From Primulina eburnea (lineage: Eukaryota; Streptophyta; Magnoliopsida; Lamiales; Gesneriaceae), in assembly GCF_022965805.1 (NCBI RefSeq), contig NC_133114.1:5724261-5788260 (forward strand): a stretch of 64,000 bases of DNA, written 5' to 3'. How positions within the stretch are numbered: the first letter of the stretch is position 1; each line of letters starts with the position of its first letter. The notes under the pieces were generated by a model. The model did no database searches. It was given only the letters and a program-made list of their open reading frames with translations, and was not told the origin of the DNA. The position numbers and the translations under genes were made by a program. Shown here piece after piece: positions 1 through 12,198 of the stretch.

Positions 1-594
1 ATATTTTCACTGTTGCATGTGAGCTGTATATATATTACTTGTTATAAAGATTATGGTATGTTGAGTCTTTATACTCACTAGGTATGATTGATGCAGGTGA
101 TATTGATAATTATGATGTTGGAGCTTGATGGTTGACTTTGCTGGACTGATGGTGCACATAATCTGAGGACCAACGCTTTTTTTTTTCGCACTTATGATTT
201 ATGTTTATGATTTTATGTTAAAAGATTTTACGACTATTTATTTATGCTTTTTGAGAGGTTTTTAAGAGATTTTTAGTTTATAGCAATTTTGTTATTTTAG
301 GAAATTGAAATCGATTGACGAATTTATGGTTTTGAATATTTCCTTTGCTTTCAAATACTAGTTGGTTGCATTATTTTAAAATGGTGTCAAAATATTTTTA
401 TGCATGTACATGTATTCGACCGAATGAGGTAAAATTTAAATAAAAAAATTTCTAGTACTTTTTAAGCAAAACGAGTAGTGGATAGTCTCGTTTAAGCACA
501 TCACAACATAAAATAAGCCTACACATGACCGAAATTAACTATATACAAACAACTCATATCCTCGGGACATGCCCCAGTATATAGATACATATAT
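1..594 (+). repeat. Unassigned AT-rich sequence, possibly the end of an old LTR
   Basis: No coding region is visible. The start (about 60-180) has the layout of the 3' part of a plant gypsy LTR: a GAGTCTTTATACTCAC-type stretch, then a short region leading to TGGTGCACATAATCTGAGGACC. The rest is AT-rich and featureless. No matching partner LTR and no target duplication were found, so the assignment is tentative. Confidence 0.25.
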
Positions 595-2138
595 TGTAAA
601 ATCCGAGATCTCGATTTATCGTGATAGTGGTTGTAATTTTTAGATTGGATAATTCTACCGTATACAATAAATTTTTCTCAAGAATTTAAATAATACCGTG
701 TATATTATTTTTCAGATTTTGAGATTTGCAGAATTTTACCGGATATAGATCTAAGATTTGATACACCTGGATAAAGATTTAAGCAAGAAGATAACCCAAT
801 CAAATCTTGAGGATTTTATCATGGGATTTTCGAAATATTGGAAGGATTATTAGGGATTTTCGAAAATCATTAGAAGTCTATGCGATAATTACAGACTGGG
901 AAAAAAAAGTTCAACTACCAGGATTTTAGGAAAAATAATCAAAATCTTATTTGTGGAAAAATACCAATAATTTCGGATTTAAGTAAGAAAATTTATGGGA
1001 TTTAAGAAATATAATTTTTATTATTTTAGGAAGTCAAAAATCTACCGAATATTGGGAATTAGACACAAAAGTCGAAATTTTACAGACTGGGCAAGGCATA
1101 ATTTCGAAAATTACCTTGGGATATATATATATATATATATATTTCGAAATTTAGGATAGAGAATAAATGTAGATTTGATCACGATTTTAGATAAAGATTT
1201 GATTCAGAATCAAACGCGATTTGGTACACGATCAGGATAGCAGCCAACCCCTATAAATAGGAGGGCTCAGTGTCTCGAAAATCACACCATTTTTACTCTC
1301 TTATTTTCGAGAATTTCCCCCTCTAGTTCTTAGGATTTTTCGAGCACAGCGAAGCGCTGCCGCAGTCCAGCCACCGGAGTTTTCACGTTTTTCTTCAAGA
1401 AGTTTAAGGTAAGTGGGCTTGTTTTAAAGATTAAAATTCGTTATGCATGTATTTTCGTTTTTGAAAAATTCGGGCGAGTACAATTCTTCTTCTACACTCT
1501 TCTGGTTACGATGTTTTTGGCATGATGTAAATGTTTTGACACTGTGAGAATTCAACTTGATATGGGTGGGAATCCCAACCATACGTACCCTTACACGGTG
1601 GGGGAGATAACCGCTATACGGCCTCGTCCCCTTAGAGGGGTAAAAATTAGGGACTGATATCAGTAAACCATTGAAAGTAGATGAATCTCAGTGTCGGGTT
1701 AATGATGCGCACGTGGTATGAATTATGTTTGCATGGTATGTATATTTCGAAAATTGCATGTTGTTTTTATTGTACTCGATCGGCCCCCACTTGCTGAGTA
1801 TTTCCCCAAATACTCACCCCTTACACATTCCCAGATAAATCCGAAGAGAAATCAGAGGAACAAGTTGAGCATGAAGAGTCGGATCAATTTTGGGGATAGT
1901 GAAATTATTTAAACATCGAGAATTATGCTGCAAGGATTTAAGAATTTTAGTAGGTTTATTTTCATTGTAAACGCTTCCGCAATTTATTCAATTTATTCAG
2001 TTGTAAAGACAATGATTATTTTTGGCGAATTTATGAAATAAACTGGTTTCGGTTATATTGTGCTACGAGGCTGGTCGTTTTTCGATTTTGTGATTGATGA
2101 GCGACGCCGGTGTCAAACCCGAGTTTTGGGGCGTGACA
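595..2138 (+). repeat. LTR of a Ty3-gypsy element (5' LTR)
   Basis: A 1544-bp LTR running from TGTAAAATCC to GGGGCGTGACA, the canonical TG...CA ends. It is followed after six bases by a tRNA-Met primer site, which fixes both the right boundary and the plus orientation. It contains a TATA box (1251-1260) and a short (AT)n tract near 1121-1142. The left boundary is inferred only from the TG start and the end-to-end resemblance (CCGAG near both ends). The partner LTR is not in the window. A Tekay-like gypsy is my guess from LTR size and primer type. Confidence 0.7.
1251..1260 (+). promoter_or_regulatory. TATA box of the LTR promoter
   Basis: CTATAAATAG in the middle of the LTR, after a degenerate AT-rich U3 and before a transcribed-looking leader with CTCAGTG. 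Position and sequence are typical of a plant LTR core promoter. Confidence 0.6.
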
Positions 2139-2144
2139 TTTTAG

Positions 2145-2157
2145 TGGTATCAGAGCC
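2145..2157 (+). other. Primer binding site, tRNA-Met type
   Basis: TGGTATCAGAGCC is the classical complement of the 3' end of plant initiator tRNA-Met. It lies six bases after the LTR end and primes minus-strand cDNA synthesis. Confidence 0.85.
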
Positions 2158-2742
2158 GCCAGGTTCATAATCCGAGTGGGAAAAATCGAGTTTCAAAAAA
2201 AATAAAATTCGAAAATTTTTCGGAAATTTTCGGCCAAACAGAGCATTAGCGCGCCGCCGCGTTTTTCGCCGATTCCGGCCGTTTTCGGTAGTTGTTTTTC
2301 GATCGGAGACCTTTCTTGGAATCTTCTCGACGAACCAAACAAAAGCCCTCAACCAATTGCAGATATTGTATTCGGGGGAAGCCGTAATTTCAGATCTAAG
2401 AATTTGGGCATAAACCCTAAAATTCCAAAAATAATTTCGTCCAATTACCCTACCAATCCTACTCCGAATTTAACTTAAATTTACCCAAACGATACGCAAT
2501 CCATGGGTAATGTTTAGCTCTAATCAATTTTGGCATCGGATCAACTGATCGTAAACACCCAAATTCGAGTTTAGTTAGCGAGTTGCGCGATTTCTCCGGC
2601 GAAATTAGGTAACTTCCCGACCGATTTTGGCCGTGCCATCACCGGTTCCGTGACCCTACCCTGTCGCCGACATGTGCCTTTACTCCGACCGTACTCCGGC
2701 GAGTCAACCCGGCGAGTCAACTCGGCCGAGTCAACGAGTCAA
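2158..2742 (+). other. Internal leader of the gypsy element, cut by the gap
   Basis: Sequence downstream of the primer site without a recognisable gag start. It contains purine runs and short GTCAACCCGGCGAGTCAA-type repeats near 2700-2742. The element's coding region would lie beyond the N run and is not present on the other side, where a minus-strand copia begins. Confidence 0.5.
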
Positions 2743-2842
2743 NNNNNNNNNNNNNNNNNNNNNNNNNNNNNNNNNNNNNNNNNNNNNNNNNNNNNNNNNN
2801 NNNNNNNNNNNNNNNNNNNNNNNNNNNNNNNNNNNNNNNNNN
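2743..2842. other. Assembly gap (100 N)
   Basis: Exactly 100 N bases, the conventional placeholder for a gap of unknown size. The element on the left (gypsy, plus) and the one on the right (copia, minus) do not correspond, so the true missing length is probably much larger. Confidence 0.99.
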
Positions 2843-5460
2843 ACACCTTTTCTGTATAATTTGACTGGTGAACAAATATTCCACGTTCTTTTTGTTCAAT
2901 TTGCAAACTCAAACAATACTTTGTTTTTCCAAGGTCCTTCATTTCAAATTCTTCTTTTAAGTACGACACAACTTATTGAATTTTCTTATTCGTTCCAATG
3001 ATTTTTAGATCATCAACATATACAACAATAATTATGCATCCGAATGTTGTTTTCTTAATGAAACCGCAAGGACATATAGAATTGTTTACATATCCAATTC
3101 ACTTAGCCGACTATACCATATTCGGCCGGATTGCTTTAACCCATATAATGATCTTTTCAATTTCACAAAATAACATTCTCTGGGTTTTGAACTTTGTGCT
3201 TCAGACATCTTAAATCCTTTAGGGATTTTCAAAAATATATTAATATCGAGTGAGCCGTATAAGTAAGCTGTGACAACATCCATAAGACGAATTTCTAAAT
3301 TTTCAGATACCGTCAAACTAATCAAATACCGAAACGTAATTGCATCCATAACAGGAGAATATGTTTCTTCATAATCAATTCCAGGCCTTGAGAAAAACCT
3401 TGTGCAACAAGTCGAGCTTTATATCTTACTATTTCATTTTTATTATTTTACTTTCGAATAAATACCCATTTGTACCCAACATGTTTGACACCTTCAGGTG
3501 TAATGACTATAGGCCCAAAAAAGTTACGTTTATTTAGCGAATCCAATTCAATCTGGATGACATCTTTCCATTTTATTGTCCTGTCGATTTTTACATTCAC
3601 CAAAAGATTTTGGTTCGTGACCTTTATTTTCATTTATGATGTCAAATGTCACATTGTAAAAAAAAATCTTATCAATTTCTTTTATATCTTTTCGTTTCCA
3701 TATTTTTCCAGTATTAATATAATTGATAGAGATTTCACGATTCTCATCAGTTTGTGGTTCTAATAGAACATTTTCATGATCATGTATTTCTGCCGGAATA
3801 TCATTCTTTATTTTGTGATCATCGTATTTCTCTATACTTTTTCTTTTTCGGGGTTTTTTTATCCTTGGAATTGATTGGCCTTCCACGCTTCAAGCGTTTA
3901 ATGACATCATGAGTGTCTTCAATTTTTTTTTGGAATTTCAATTCGAGCAACGACATTTACAGCATGCATATATGATTTAGTTACCTCTTTTGTGTCTGCA
4001 AATGCATCTGGTATTTGATTTGCTATTCTTTGCAAGTGCACAATTTGCTGTACGTATTTTTCACATTGTTTAGTTCTTGGATCCAGATGTAACAATGTTG
4101 ATGTATACCATGTAATTTCTTTTTTCGATATGTTTCTTTTCTCCCCTTAACATTGGGAAGATTTTCTCATTAAAATGACAATCAAGAAAACGTGTTGTAA
4201 ACACGTCGCCTGTCTGAGGCTCAAGATATCGAATGATTGATGTGCTATCACAACCGATATAGATTCTAATCTTTCTTTGATGTCCCATTTTTGTTCATTG
4301 AGATGGTGCAATAGACGCATGTACCATACATCCAAAAATTCTTTGATGAGTAATGTCTGGTTCTTTGCCAAAGGAAAATTGCAGTGGGGAATATTTATGA
4401 TATGCACTTGGTCTGATGCGAATTAATGCAGCATCATATAAAATTACATGTCCCCATACATAAACACGGAGTTTTGTTTTCATAATCATTGGTCTAGCAA
4501 TTAGTTGTAGACGTTTAATCAATGATTCATTCAGCTAATCCTTTTTTGTATGTACATGAGCAACATGATGTTCAACAGTAATTCCTATTGACATACTTTG
4601 AAAGTATGGGAAGTAAATTCACCAGCATTATAAAGTCTTATTTTCTTAATTGTATGATTGTAAAATTGATTCCGCAATTTTTATTTGAGCAAGTAATCTT
4701 GCAAATGCCACATTCCGAGTAGATGATAAATATAAATGTGACCATCTGCTGGAGGCATCGATCAATACTATAAAATCTCTAAATGGTCCACATGGTGGAT
4801 GAATAAGCCCACAAATATCACCCTGAATACGTTCAAGAAATATGGGTGATTCAGTTTGGATTTTAGCTGACAAGAGAACATGCTTTGCATTGAGACTTAT
4901 TATTTGAAAGATCTTCAGGTCTTTCGGTGGATGACCATGTGTATTTTCTATAATTCTTCGCATAATTATTGAACCAGGATGTCCTAATCAATCGTGTCAG
5001 TATTGAAGAATTATCAACTACCATGTTTGATTCAATTTGACTTATATATGTTTAATGCAATCCAGTAGGGAGTATTGTTAGTTTTTTAACTACATATTTC
5101 TTTCCTGATTTATATGTGGTAAGACACATATATTTATCATTTTCTTCATTTATTATTTAAGTATCATACCATGGGAATAAATTTCATTAAAAGTCAACAA
5201 ATTGTTTTTCGATTGTGGTGAATACAAAGCATCATTCATCAGAAATTTGTATCATTAGGTAACCAAAAATGTGCTTTACCACAAACTTTTATCAAATCTA
5301 CATGACGTGATATTGTATTCACCATTGTTTTTGTTGGTTTTAGTTCCAAAAAATATATTTTATCATGAAGAATAGTGTGCGATGTACCACTATCAGGTAT
5401 GCAAACTTTCATGTGATTGGTTCCTTGTTTAGCTTTGTTCATAGAAGTTTCCATATTTGA
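2843..5460 (-). pseudogene. copia pol pseudogene (PR-IN-RT fragments)
   Basis: Fragments in order on the minus strand: an aspartic protease segment with DSGTSH (about 5400), an integrase core piece at 4963-4646 with the GDICG and DASSRW segments, later integrase C-terminal pieces (4522-4070), the first half of RT (3633-3448, with GYKWVF), the middle RT piece (3349-3086, with SLYGLKQSGRIWY) and the RT tail (2969-2843, with DLGKTKYCL). The fragments lie in different frames and are separated by stops. The RT YVDD box lies close to 3000-3085, where the frame is disrupted (a VYVDDLK-like stretch is visible). The 3' end is lost in the gap. Confidence 0.85.
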
Positions 5461-6492
5461 ACTTCAAAAAATAATACGCAATGACAAAATGTACTGACAA
5501 TATATATGTAAAATATTTAAAAATATAAGACATATCATAATTATACAATAAAACATTAGCATATGAGCACATGAAATTACATTTCAATTCCACCAATATA
5601 TTGATCATTTTTAGAGAAATCATGCAGAAATATGCAGCATCAAAATGAGTTGAATCACTCAAACGACCACTGTGTTCAGTGAAGTTGGTCTCTTTTGCTT
5701 TTCCCTTTATCGATTCTTTATAGTGTTTACAAAGGTGATCGGGGGCCTTTACAAATACGAAACCAATGTCCTGGAATGTCGTATCTAAAACAATAACTTT
5801 CAAATCGTATTGAGTGATTTTCATTAACAATCATGTTCTCATGGTTCTTTTTCAGTGGGTGGTTAGTGACACTCTTTTGAGATGAATTATAGAAGTAACA
5901 ATCTCGATTTTTTTCAAAACAACGGCCGCCACCACGACCATGACCACGACCTAGACCACAACTAATTTGATTTTGGTTTCTCTGTTTAAATTCATTTTTA
6001 CTTATAACATTTACTTCCGGAAATGCTGTTGATCCAGTGGGTCAAGACTGATGATTTCTCATTAGCAGCTCGTTGTTCTTTTCCACCACAAGAAGACATG
6101 CGATAAGTTCAGAATATCTCGCAAATCCACGGACTCTATATTTTTGTTGTAGAGTTATATTTGATGCGTGAAAAATGAAAATGTTTTTCAAGCATTTTCG
6201 ATTCCGTAACCTTATGTCCACAAAATTTTAATTGCTAGATTATTCGATACATCGTCGAATTGTAATAACTGACTTTCTTAAAATCTAGGAATCTTAACGT
6301 ATTCAATTCATCATGGGCGACACAAAAATATCATAGCTTTTTCTTTTTCTTGTGAAGATGATATACCATTTTTTCAATGGACTCGCTTAGACCCAATAAC
6401 TCAAGATGCATTTCTATATCGAGAGTCCATGGCATAAAATTTTTTCCCGTGATGTCGAGCGCAACAAATTCGAGCTTTGCCAAATTTGACAT
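5461..6492 (-). pseudogene. copia gag pseudogene
   Basis: Starts at 6492 with an MSNLAKLEFVALDITGKNF segment, the characteristic opening of one group of plant copia gag proteins. A glycine/arginine-rich GRGHGRGGGR stretch lies near 5935, followed by the KAPDHLCKHYKESIKGKAKE segment at about 5740, which in relatives follows the zinc knuckle. Several frame changes and stops break it. Gag would form the virus-like particle. Confidence 0.75.
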
Positions 6493-7089
6493 GGTGGTAC
6501 TAGAAAAAATAACAATGCATGTTTTTAGTTAAGTTATAAATTTATGAAAGTGACAATACAAAGTAACGAATAAATTATAAGTACAAGCATTCTTAAAAAT
6601 AAAGAAAAAACACGGGGCATATATTCTCCAATAAATACAAGACAGTGAGTATGATAACCAAAATAATTATACAAAATAACCTTGAAAGAACCATCTTTTT
6701 TTTCTCCGAAAATTTTGATGAAGAAATTTTTTATGGATGAAGAACAAGTTTGGAGTGATTGAATGTGTTTGTAAAATCATATTTATAGGATAAAAACTAG
6801 TCGTTTATGATCATTACAAAATCTTAAAAAAATAAATGTATGTATGTGTAAATTTTATGGTAATAATATGATATATATATAATATTAATCATCTTTAAAT
6901 AATTATGTTTATCACATCACAATATTATAATGAGGTGTCAGAGACTCTTTTTATATAATACTGTACCATTATATAAATATATACAATTATTATATAACAC
7001 AATAAAAATATATAAACATTAAAATAATCATATCTCGTTATTATAATAAGGTGTTATAGACTCTTTTTATACAATAACATAATATTATT

Positions 7090-7155
<66 letters not shown>

Positions 7156-7325
7156 ATTGATTCGTTTTATATAATAACATGATATAATATATTAAATATA
7201 TACACAATAAAAATAAATAAACAGTACAATAAATATTTCTAATTTTGAATATTGTTACATTTTTCTTGTGTTTTGGACCTTGAAAAAATATGGAGAACCA
7301 AACCTTCGAGTATCGTGCTGGTAAC
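6493..7325 (-). other. AT-rich 5' leader of copia G
   Basis: Non-coding sequence between the putative LTR and the gag start. It holds imperfect repeats of an AT-rich segment with AGAGTC/TATAATAC around 6940 and 7050, and a long (AT)n run at 7092-7152. No gene is visible. Confidence 0.5.
7092..7152. repeat. (AT)n microsatellite
   Basis: About 60 bases of uninterrupted AT dinucleotide repeat inside the leader of the copia relic. Confidence 0.95.
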
Positions 7326-7545
7326 ATGTTAAAATTAAAATTTACGGTAAAAAGTAAAAATCTCAAATTCACAGAGTATATTAAATTACACACTTTATAA
7401 AATTTTGTCTACTCAATTATGTTCTTATTCACAAATTGAGAGACATATTTATAGAATTTCTTTGGAAATAATCCAAAAATAAATACATCATTACATACAT
7501 CTTCACAAACTAATTTTCAATATTCAATAATTTCAACTATTTTTT
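7326..7545 (-). repeat. Putative short 5' LTR of copia G
   Basis: On the minus strand an AT-rich segment ends in TTTTAACA and is followed by GTTACCAGCACGA, a junction seen in some copia groups. A TATA-like CTATAAATATG sits at 7446-7456. The upstream boundary is only approximate because the partner LTR is not visible. Confidence 0.45.
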
Positions 7546-7600
7546 TTTTTTAGAATTTCTTGTTCACGAATTACTTCACTGTCACCAACTTTGAATAATC

Positions 7601-7635
7601 ATCGATATATATATTATGTTATGTATATATATGGC
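7601..7635 (+). promoter_or_regulatory. Possible TATA region of the MFS gene
   Basis: Two short TATATATA stretches lie 100-130 bases upstream of the MFS start codon, followed by a leader without upstream ATGs close to the start. The AT-rich surroundings make this weak evidence. Confidence 0.3.
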
Positions 7636-7734
7636 AAAAGCCAGAATTTCAATAGCCATAGTTCCCCATAAGGACCACTGAGGAGTGTTTGTCTTCGAGA
7701 CCTGCATCGTTAGCTTGGAAGGCTAGGGGTTATA

Positions 7735-9957
7735 ATGGGCTTGCAGTTCTCGCCTACGTCTCCCACCGGAAAATGGCTGGGGTTCGTCACTGCCGTATGG
7801 GTGCAGGCAATCTCCGGCAACAATTACACCTTCTCTAACTATTCTGGTGCACTTAAAACCCTTATGGCGCTCACACAGCTCCAGCTCAACAATCTGTCCG
7901 TCGCAAAAGATGTGGGAAAAGCGTTTGGAATCCTTGCCGGGCTCGCCTCCGACCGCCTTCCTACACCTGTCATCCTTCTCATAGGCTCCGTCGAAGGGGT
8001 CGTCGGGTACGGCGTTCAGTGGCTAGTCGTCAGCGGCCGCATCCAACCACTTCCATATTGGGCTGTAAGTGTCGAATCCCTCGTTTCCATTGGATGGTCA
8101 TGATGTGTTTTTGCAACTAAATATATATGGTACATGTAATTCGTGCAGATGTGCATATTTCTGTGTATGGGAGGAAACAGCACGACATGGATGAACACGG
8201 CTATTCTGGTGACGTGTATTCGCAATTTCCGTAAAAACCGGGGTCCGGTTTCAGGGATTCTGAAAGGTTACGTCGGTTTAAGCTCCGCGATTTTCACCGA
8301 CCTTTGTTCCGCGCTTTTCGCCGACGAACCATCCAAATTCCTGCTAATGCTGGCTCTAATCCCCTTGGTAGTTTGCATGAGCGCTATCGTTTTCCTTCGT
8401 GAGATTCCTCCCTCGTCCTCGGCCGCCGCGGAAGACGAAGATAACAAATTTTTCGGGGTAGTTAACGTTCTCGCTGTTATCATCGCGATTTACTTGTTAG
8501 CTTTCGATCTTACAGGAACTCACGGCCGTCTGTTTTCGCAAGTATTTGCTGTCATACTTTTGGTTTTATTAGCTTCTCCTCTAGCAATTCCGATATACAT
8601 CTGGGCTAAGAACTTGATCCGGTCGAATTCGAATACAGCCGACGTAGAACGAGAAATCTCTAAACCACTTCTGATAGCATCAAAAGTGGAAGCAGAGGCT
8701 GTGGCAGAGAAGAAACGGCCTGTGCTGGGGAGCGAGCACACCATATTCGAGGCTTTGAGCACTGTGGATTTTTGGATCTTGTTTGTGTCGTTTTTATGTG
8801 GAGTCGGTACTGGACTCGCAGTGATGAATAATTTGGGCCAAATGGGCTTGGCACTCGGGTATTCTAATGTATCCATTTTCGTTTCGCTGACCAGTATATG
8901 GGGATTTTTCGGGCGGATCCTTTCCGGGTCGGTTTCGGAATACTTCATCAAGTAAGTCTATTTAATCATCATCATCATTACAGTACCCAATTAAAATTTG
9001 CTAGGTGTCACGAGGACGCTTCTAGGATGGTTCTGTTTAAAAGAATTTTTTTATAATTTTTAAAGTTTCGGTAGATGGACCTCATTTGCCACACTACTGT
9101 TTAGTATGTGTCCCCCCACTCCCAATCCATCTTAAATGATCGATGGCGACTACGAACATGTCGATTTTGTGAGACGGTATCACGAATTATTATCTATGAG
9201 ACGGATCAATCTTACCGATATTCATAACAAAAAGTAATACTCTTGACATAAAAAGTTATATTTTTTCATGGATGACCCAAATAAGTTTTTGTCTACTGGT
9301 ATTTGAGAATGAACACGTCCTTTATGTATTCTCTTAATATAATGATAAATAATAGACTTTATATATAATTTTATAATATAACTTAATTTGATGCAACACT
9401 AGCGCGATATGGTTGGGATCAAGTTTTGAGTACTAGTGAACCAAAGTTTTTTTCAAATTAATTCACTTTTGTTCCAAATTTACAGGAGGGCTGGAACGCC
9501 TAGACCAATATGGAATGCAGCATCTCAGATTCTAATGGCTGTGGGATATATCACGATGGCCATGGCTCTGCCAGGATCACTCTATGTCGGTTCCATAGTG
9601 GTCGGGATTTGTTACGGAGTTCGCCTTGCTGTCACAGTTCCTACTGCATCAGAGCTATTTGGCCTGAAATACTATGGTCTCATTTACAACATTCTTATCC
9701 TCAACCTTCCACTCGGCTCGTTCCTCTTCTCTGGATTGCTCGCGGGACTCTTGTATGATGCACAGGCTACCGAGACCGCTGGTGGTGGCAACACATGCGT
9801 TGGAGGACACTGTTACAGGATGGTCTTCGTGGTTATGGCAATTGCATGCATCATAGGATTCGGTCTTGATGTTTGGCTCTCTGTTAGAACCAAAAGCATT
9901 TATTCCAAGATTTATGCTACCAGAAAATCGAAGAAATCGTTTAATGGTCTATCGTAA
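7735..9957 (+). CDS. NFD4/nodulin-like major facilitator superfamily transporter (3 exons)
   Basis: Exons 7735-8064, 8149-8951 and 9486-9957 (330+803+472 bp) give 534 residues, close to the 540-600 usual for this family. Both introns have GT-AG ends; the donors read GTAAGT and the acceptors TGCAG and TACAG. Joining keeps the frame. The N-terminal half is a Nodulin-like domain (about residues 14-260, with the GKAFGILAGLASDRLP loop and the MGGNSTTWMNTA helix). The C-terminal half (from about residue 312, STVDFWILF) is an MFS_1-type domain. About 12 membrane helices are expected, with a hydrophilic loop around residues 265-305. Arabidopsis NFD4 was named for a nuclear-fusion defect and other relatives are membrane carriers; substrates are mostly unknown, so none is assigned. 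The gene looks intact despite retrotransposons on both sides. Intron 2 contains a MITE relic. Confidence 0.92.
9168..9290 (+). repeat. MITE-like relic in intron 2 of the MFS gene
   Basis: Begins TGTGAGACGGTATCACGAAT and continues through ATGAGACGGATCAATCTTACC, GATATTCATAACAAAAAGTAA and ATGGATGACCCAAATAAG. The same ordered blocks occur in inverted orientation at 56556-56693, so this is a dispersed repeat. The far terminal repeat is missing here. Confidence 0.7.
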
Positions 9958-10236
9958 TGGCGAGCCGAGAATTCCATGTGCTCAAGTTTAAGTCTACATA
10001 TATTTTTCGAGTTATTTGATGGGGATTTTGTTCAAGGTTTTCTATAAAATTTTAGGATGTGTGTGTAAGAGGGACCGGCGGGAAATTCCCCTGCCTAATG
10101 AAGTCCCAATATATATTCATTATTGTAGTTGTGAAGAATTCTTGTTTTACCTCTGATACATGTATGCAGATCACTTCATGAAGCCACAATTTCCGGACTT
10201 GTATTCCTCCATTTGATAATAAAGATTGAATCAAAT
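9958..10236 (+). other. 3' flank of the MFS gene
   Basis: Short non-coding flank. An AATAAAG signal at about 10217 could serve polyadenylation. Copia A begins immediately after, so the gene has under 300 bases of its own downstream DNA. Confidence 0.4.
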
Positions 10237-10853
10237 TGTTGGGTTATCGTTTTACTTTTGTCCAAAACACAGCGGAAGTTTTAAACTTTTATTTTGACAT
10301 TCAAAATATTATCTTGGACACTCGTATGGTTTAAATTAAAAGAATATAAATAGAATGTTTAGGAAATTTACCTTTAGTGAAATTTCATTTAGCACCAACT
10401 ATTCCGGTATTAGCGGACGTAAGTAGCTATTGTTGTAAATTCTTACGAACTTTTTTCAAGAGCTCGTTTATTCGATCTATTAATCCCGTCTACGACTGGA
10501 TTACATGTTAATCTTCTAACTTACACTAAAAAGTACAGAAGATATTTTCACGTAGGAGAGCAAAAATTGAGAGGCGGCTTAAAACCTTTAAAAACTATTC
10601 ATGGTGGCTTTTTAAATTAATTGAACTAGCCCAACAACTTTAATTATTTATATTAAAGTCCATTAAGAACTTTAATTATTTAGTATGTTGGACTTGTACT
10701 CCTACAAGCCCATTAACCACTATAATTAATTTAATATTTAATAAACCCAACTTTTGAATTTAATAATTTAAATCTTCAAATTTTATAAATTCAACTCCTT
10801 GAATTTATTTTCTAAAAATTTAATTATCATAAATTCAATCTCTTGAATTTACC

Positions 10854-10903
<50 letters not shown>

Positions 10904-11240
10904 TCAACTCCTTGAATTTATTATATCATAATTTTATATAAATTCAAATCTTTTAATTTATTCTCTAAAATTTAATTATCATAAATTCAATCTCTTGAAT
11001 TTACCATGAATTAATTATATCATAATTTTATATAAATTCAACTCTTTTAATTTATTCTCTAAAATTTAATTATCATAAATTCAATCTCTTGAATTTACCA
11101 TACCATACCATATATATATATATATATATATAAATTCAACTCCTTGAATTTATTATATCATAATTTTATATAAGTTCAACTCTTTTAATTTATTCTCTCA
11201 AAATTTAATTATCATAAATTCAATCTCTTGAATTTATCAT

Positions 11241-11301
<61 letters not shown>

Positions 11302-11991
11302 TCAACTCCTTGAATTTATTATATCATAATTTTATATAAATTCAACTCTTTTAATTTATTCTCTTAAAATTTAATTATTATAAATTCAACTCCTTGAATT
11401 TACTATCTTTAAATTATATATTAATTCAACTACTTGAATTTATTCTCTCAACGGGAACAAAATGATCCAGTACTTGTATGACTCTCAATAGTTCAGGGAT
11501 ACAGCTAGCCAGTGAATTCACAACTCTTTGTGATTCATGATATTTTCCTTTATTTGGACTTATCCTAACTGGCACCATTTCATGCACCAACATTAGGTAA
11601 TGAGAATGTCAGAAATCATTTCTGATTAACACTAATCGAATCATGGTAAGATTTTCTAGTAGCGTTGTCCCATGATTCCATAGGTATCACTGATAGTGTC
11701 TGCAAGAACCAATCGGTTATGATTAATGTATAATATGGTCCCTTCATCTCATATATCACGATCGAATCTGCAACCATTTGTTCATCGAGGGTTGCGTATC
11801 AGATTCGATAGCTATGTGATACAATCATTAAATATATATTCATAGTGTCATCGCATGCACAACTAGATAATTGCTTCTCTAATGTACATCTCACACACTG
11901 GCCAGATATTTCATGCACTATTATTTCGTTAGATCACATAGGATATCAACACCCGTAGGTGAGCGGTGAATTCCAAACTACAATGCACTGG
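10237..11991 (-). repeat. 3' LTR of copia A, segment 1 (3' end of the LTR)
   Basis: Starts with TGTTGGGTTATCG like the 5' LTR at 38534 and ends CAATGCACTGG, where the Athila-like element inserted. It matches 38534-39500 apart from an enlarged AT-rich minisatellite. ACTGG at 11987-11991 is the left target duplication. Confidence 0.85.
10770..11460. repeat. Minisatellite of a palindromic motif with (TA)n inside the LTR of copia A
   Basis: An array of units containing the inverted repeat TAAATTCAA-nnnn-TTGAATTTA (loop CTCC, CTCT or similar), alternating with ATATCATAATTTTATA, CTCTAAAATTTAATTATCA and (TA)n tracts (10855-10900, 11110-11132, 11244-11298). The higher-order unit is about 110-130 bases. 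The matching part of the 5' LTR (38780-38960) has only a few copies. Confidence 0.85.
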
Positions 11992-12198
11992 TGATAAGTG
12001 CATTTTATGCACTTAAATTATTCCTATATTTCATATAGATTGTTAGTCTTTTTTGGGCGGAATTACGCGCGTTTGTTGTTTTTGGTGTGATTGCAGGAAT
12101 CTAGGTGCGGATACAACATGTGCGTGAAAACGAGCTAAAATGGCGCCTAGGAGAAGAAGTGTGAGCAGTACTCCGAAGGGTGGAATGCTGAAAGATCT

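Larger units (their letters stand above)
2843..7545 (-). mobile_element. Degraded Ty1-copia retrotransposon G
   Basis: A minus-strand copia element. Reading leftward it shows a putative LTR (about 7545-7326), an AT-rich leader, gag beginning at 6492, protease, integrase and reverse transcriptase, then the assembly gap. The domain order gag-PR-IN-RT is the copia order. Many stops and frame changes show it is dead. RNase H and the second LTR fall in the gap. Confidence 0.85.

Noticed and set aside
2145..2157. tRNA-Met gene fragment
   Set aside because: Only the 3' complement is present, directly after an LTR; it is a primer site. The same holds for 31021-31034, 38519-38532 and 50371-50386.
2113..2352. 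79-residue minus-strand ORF over the LTR end and primer site
   Set aside because: It spans the LTR/primer junction in antisense and has no known domain.
8016..8954. Minus-strand ORFs opposite the MFS gene
   Set aside because: They are antisense shadows of the transporter exons and have no known domain.
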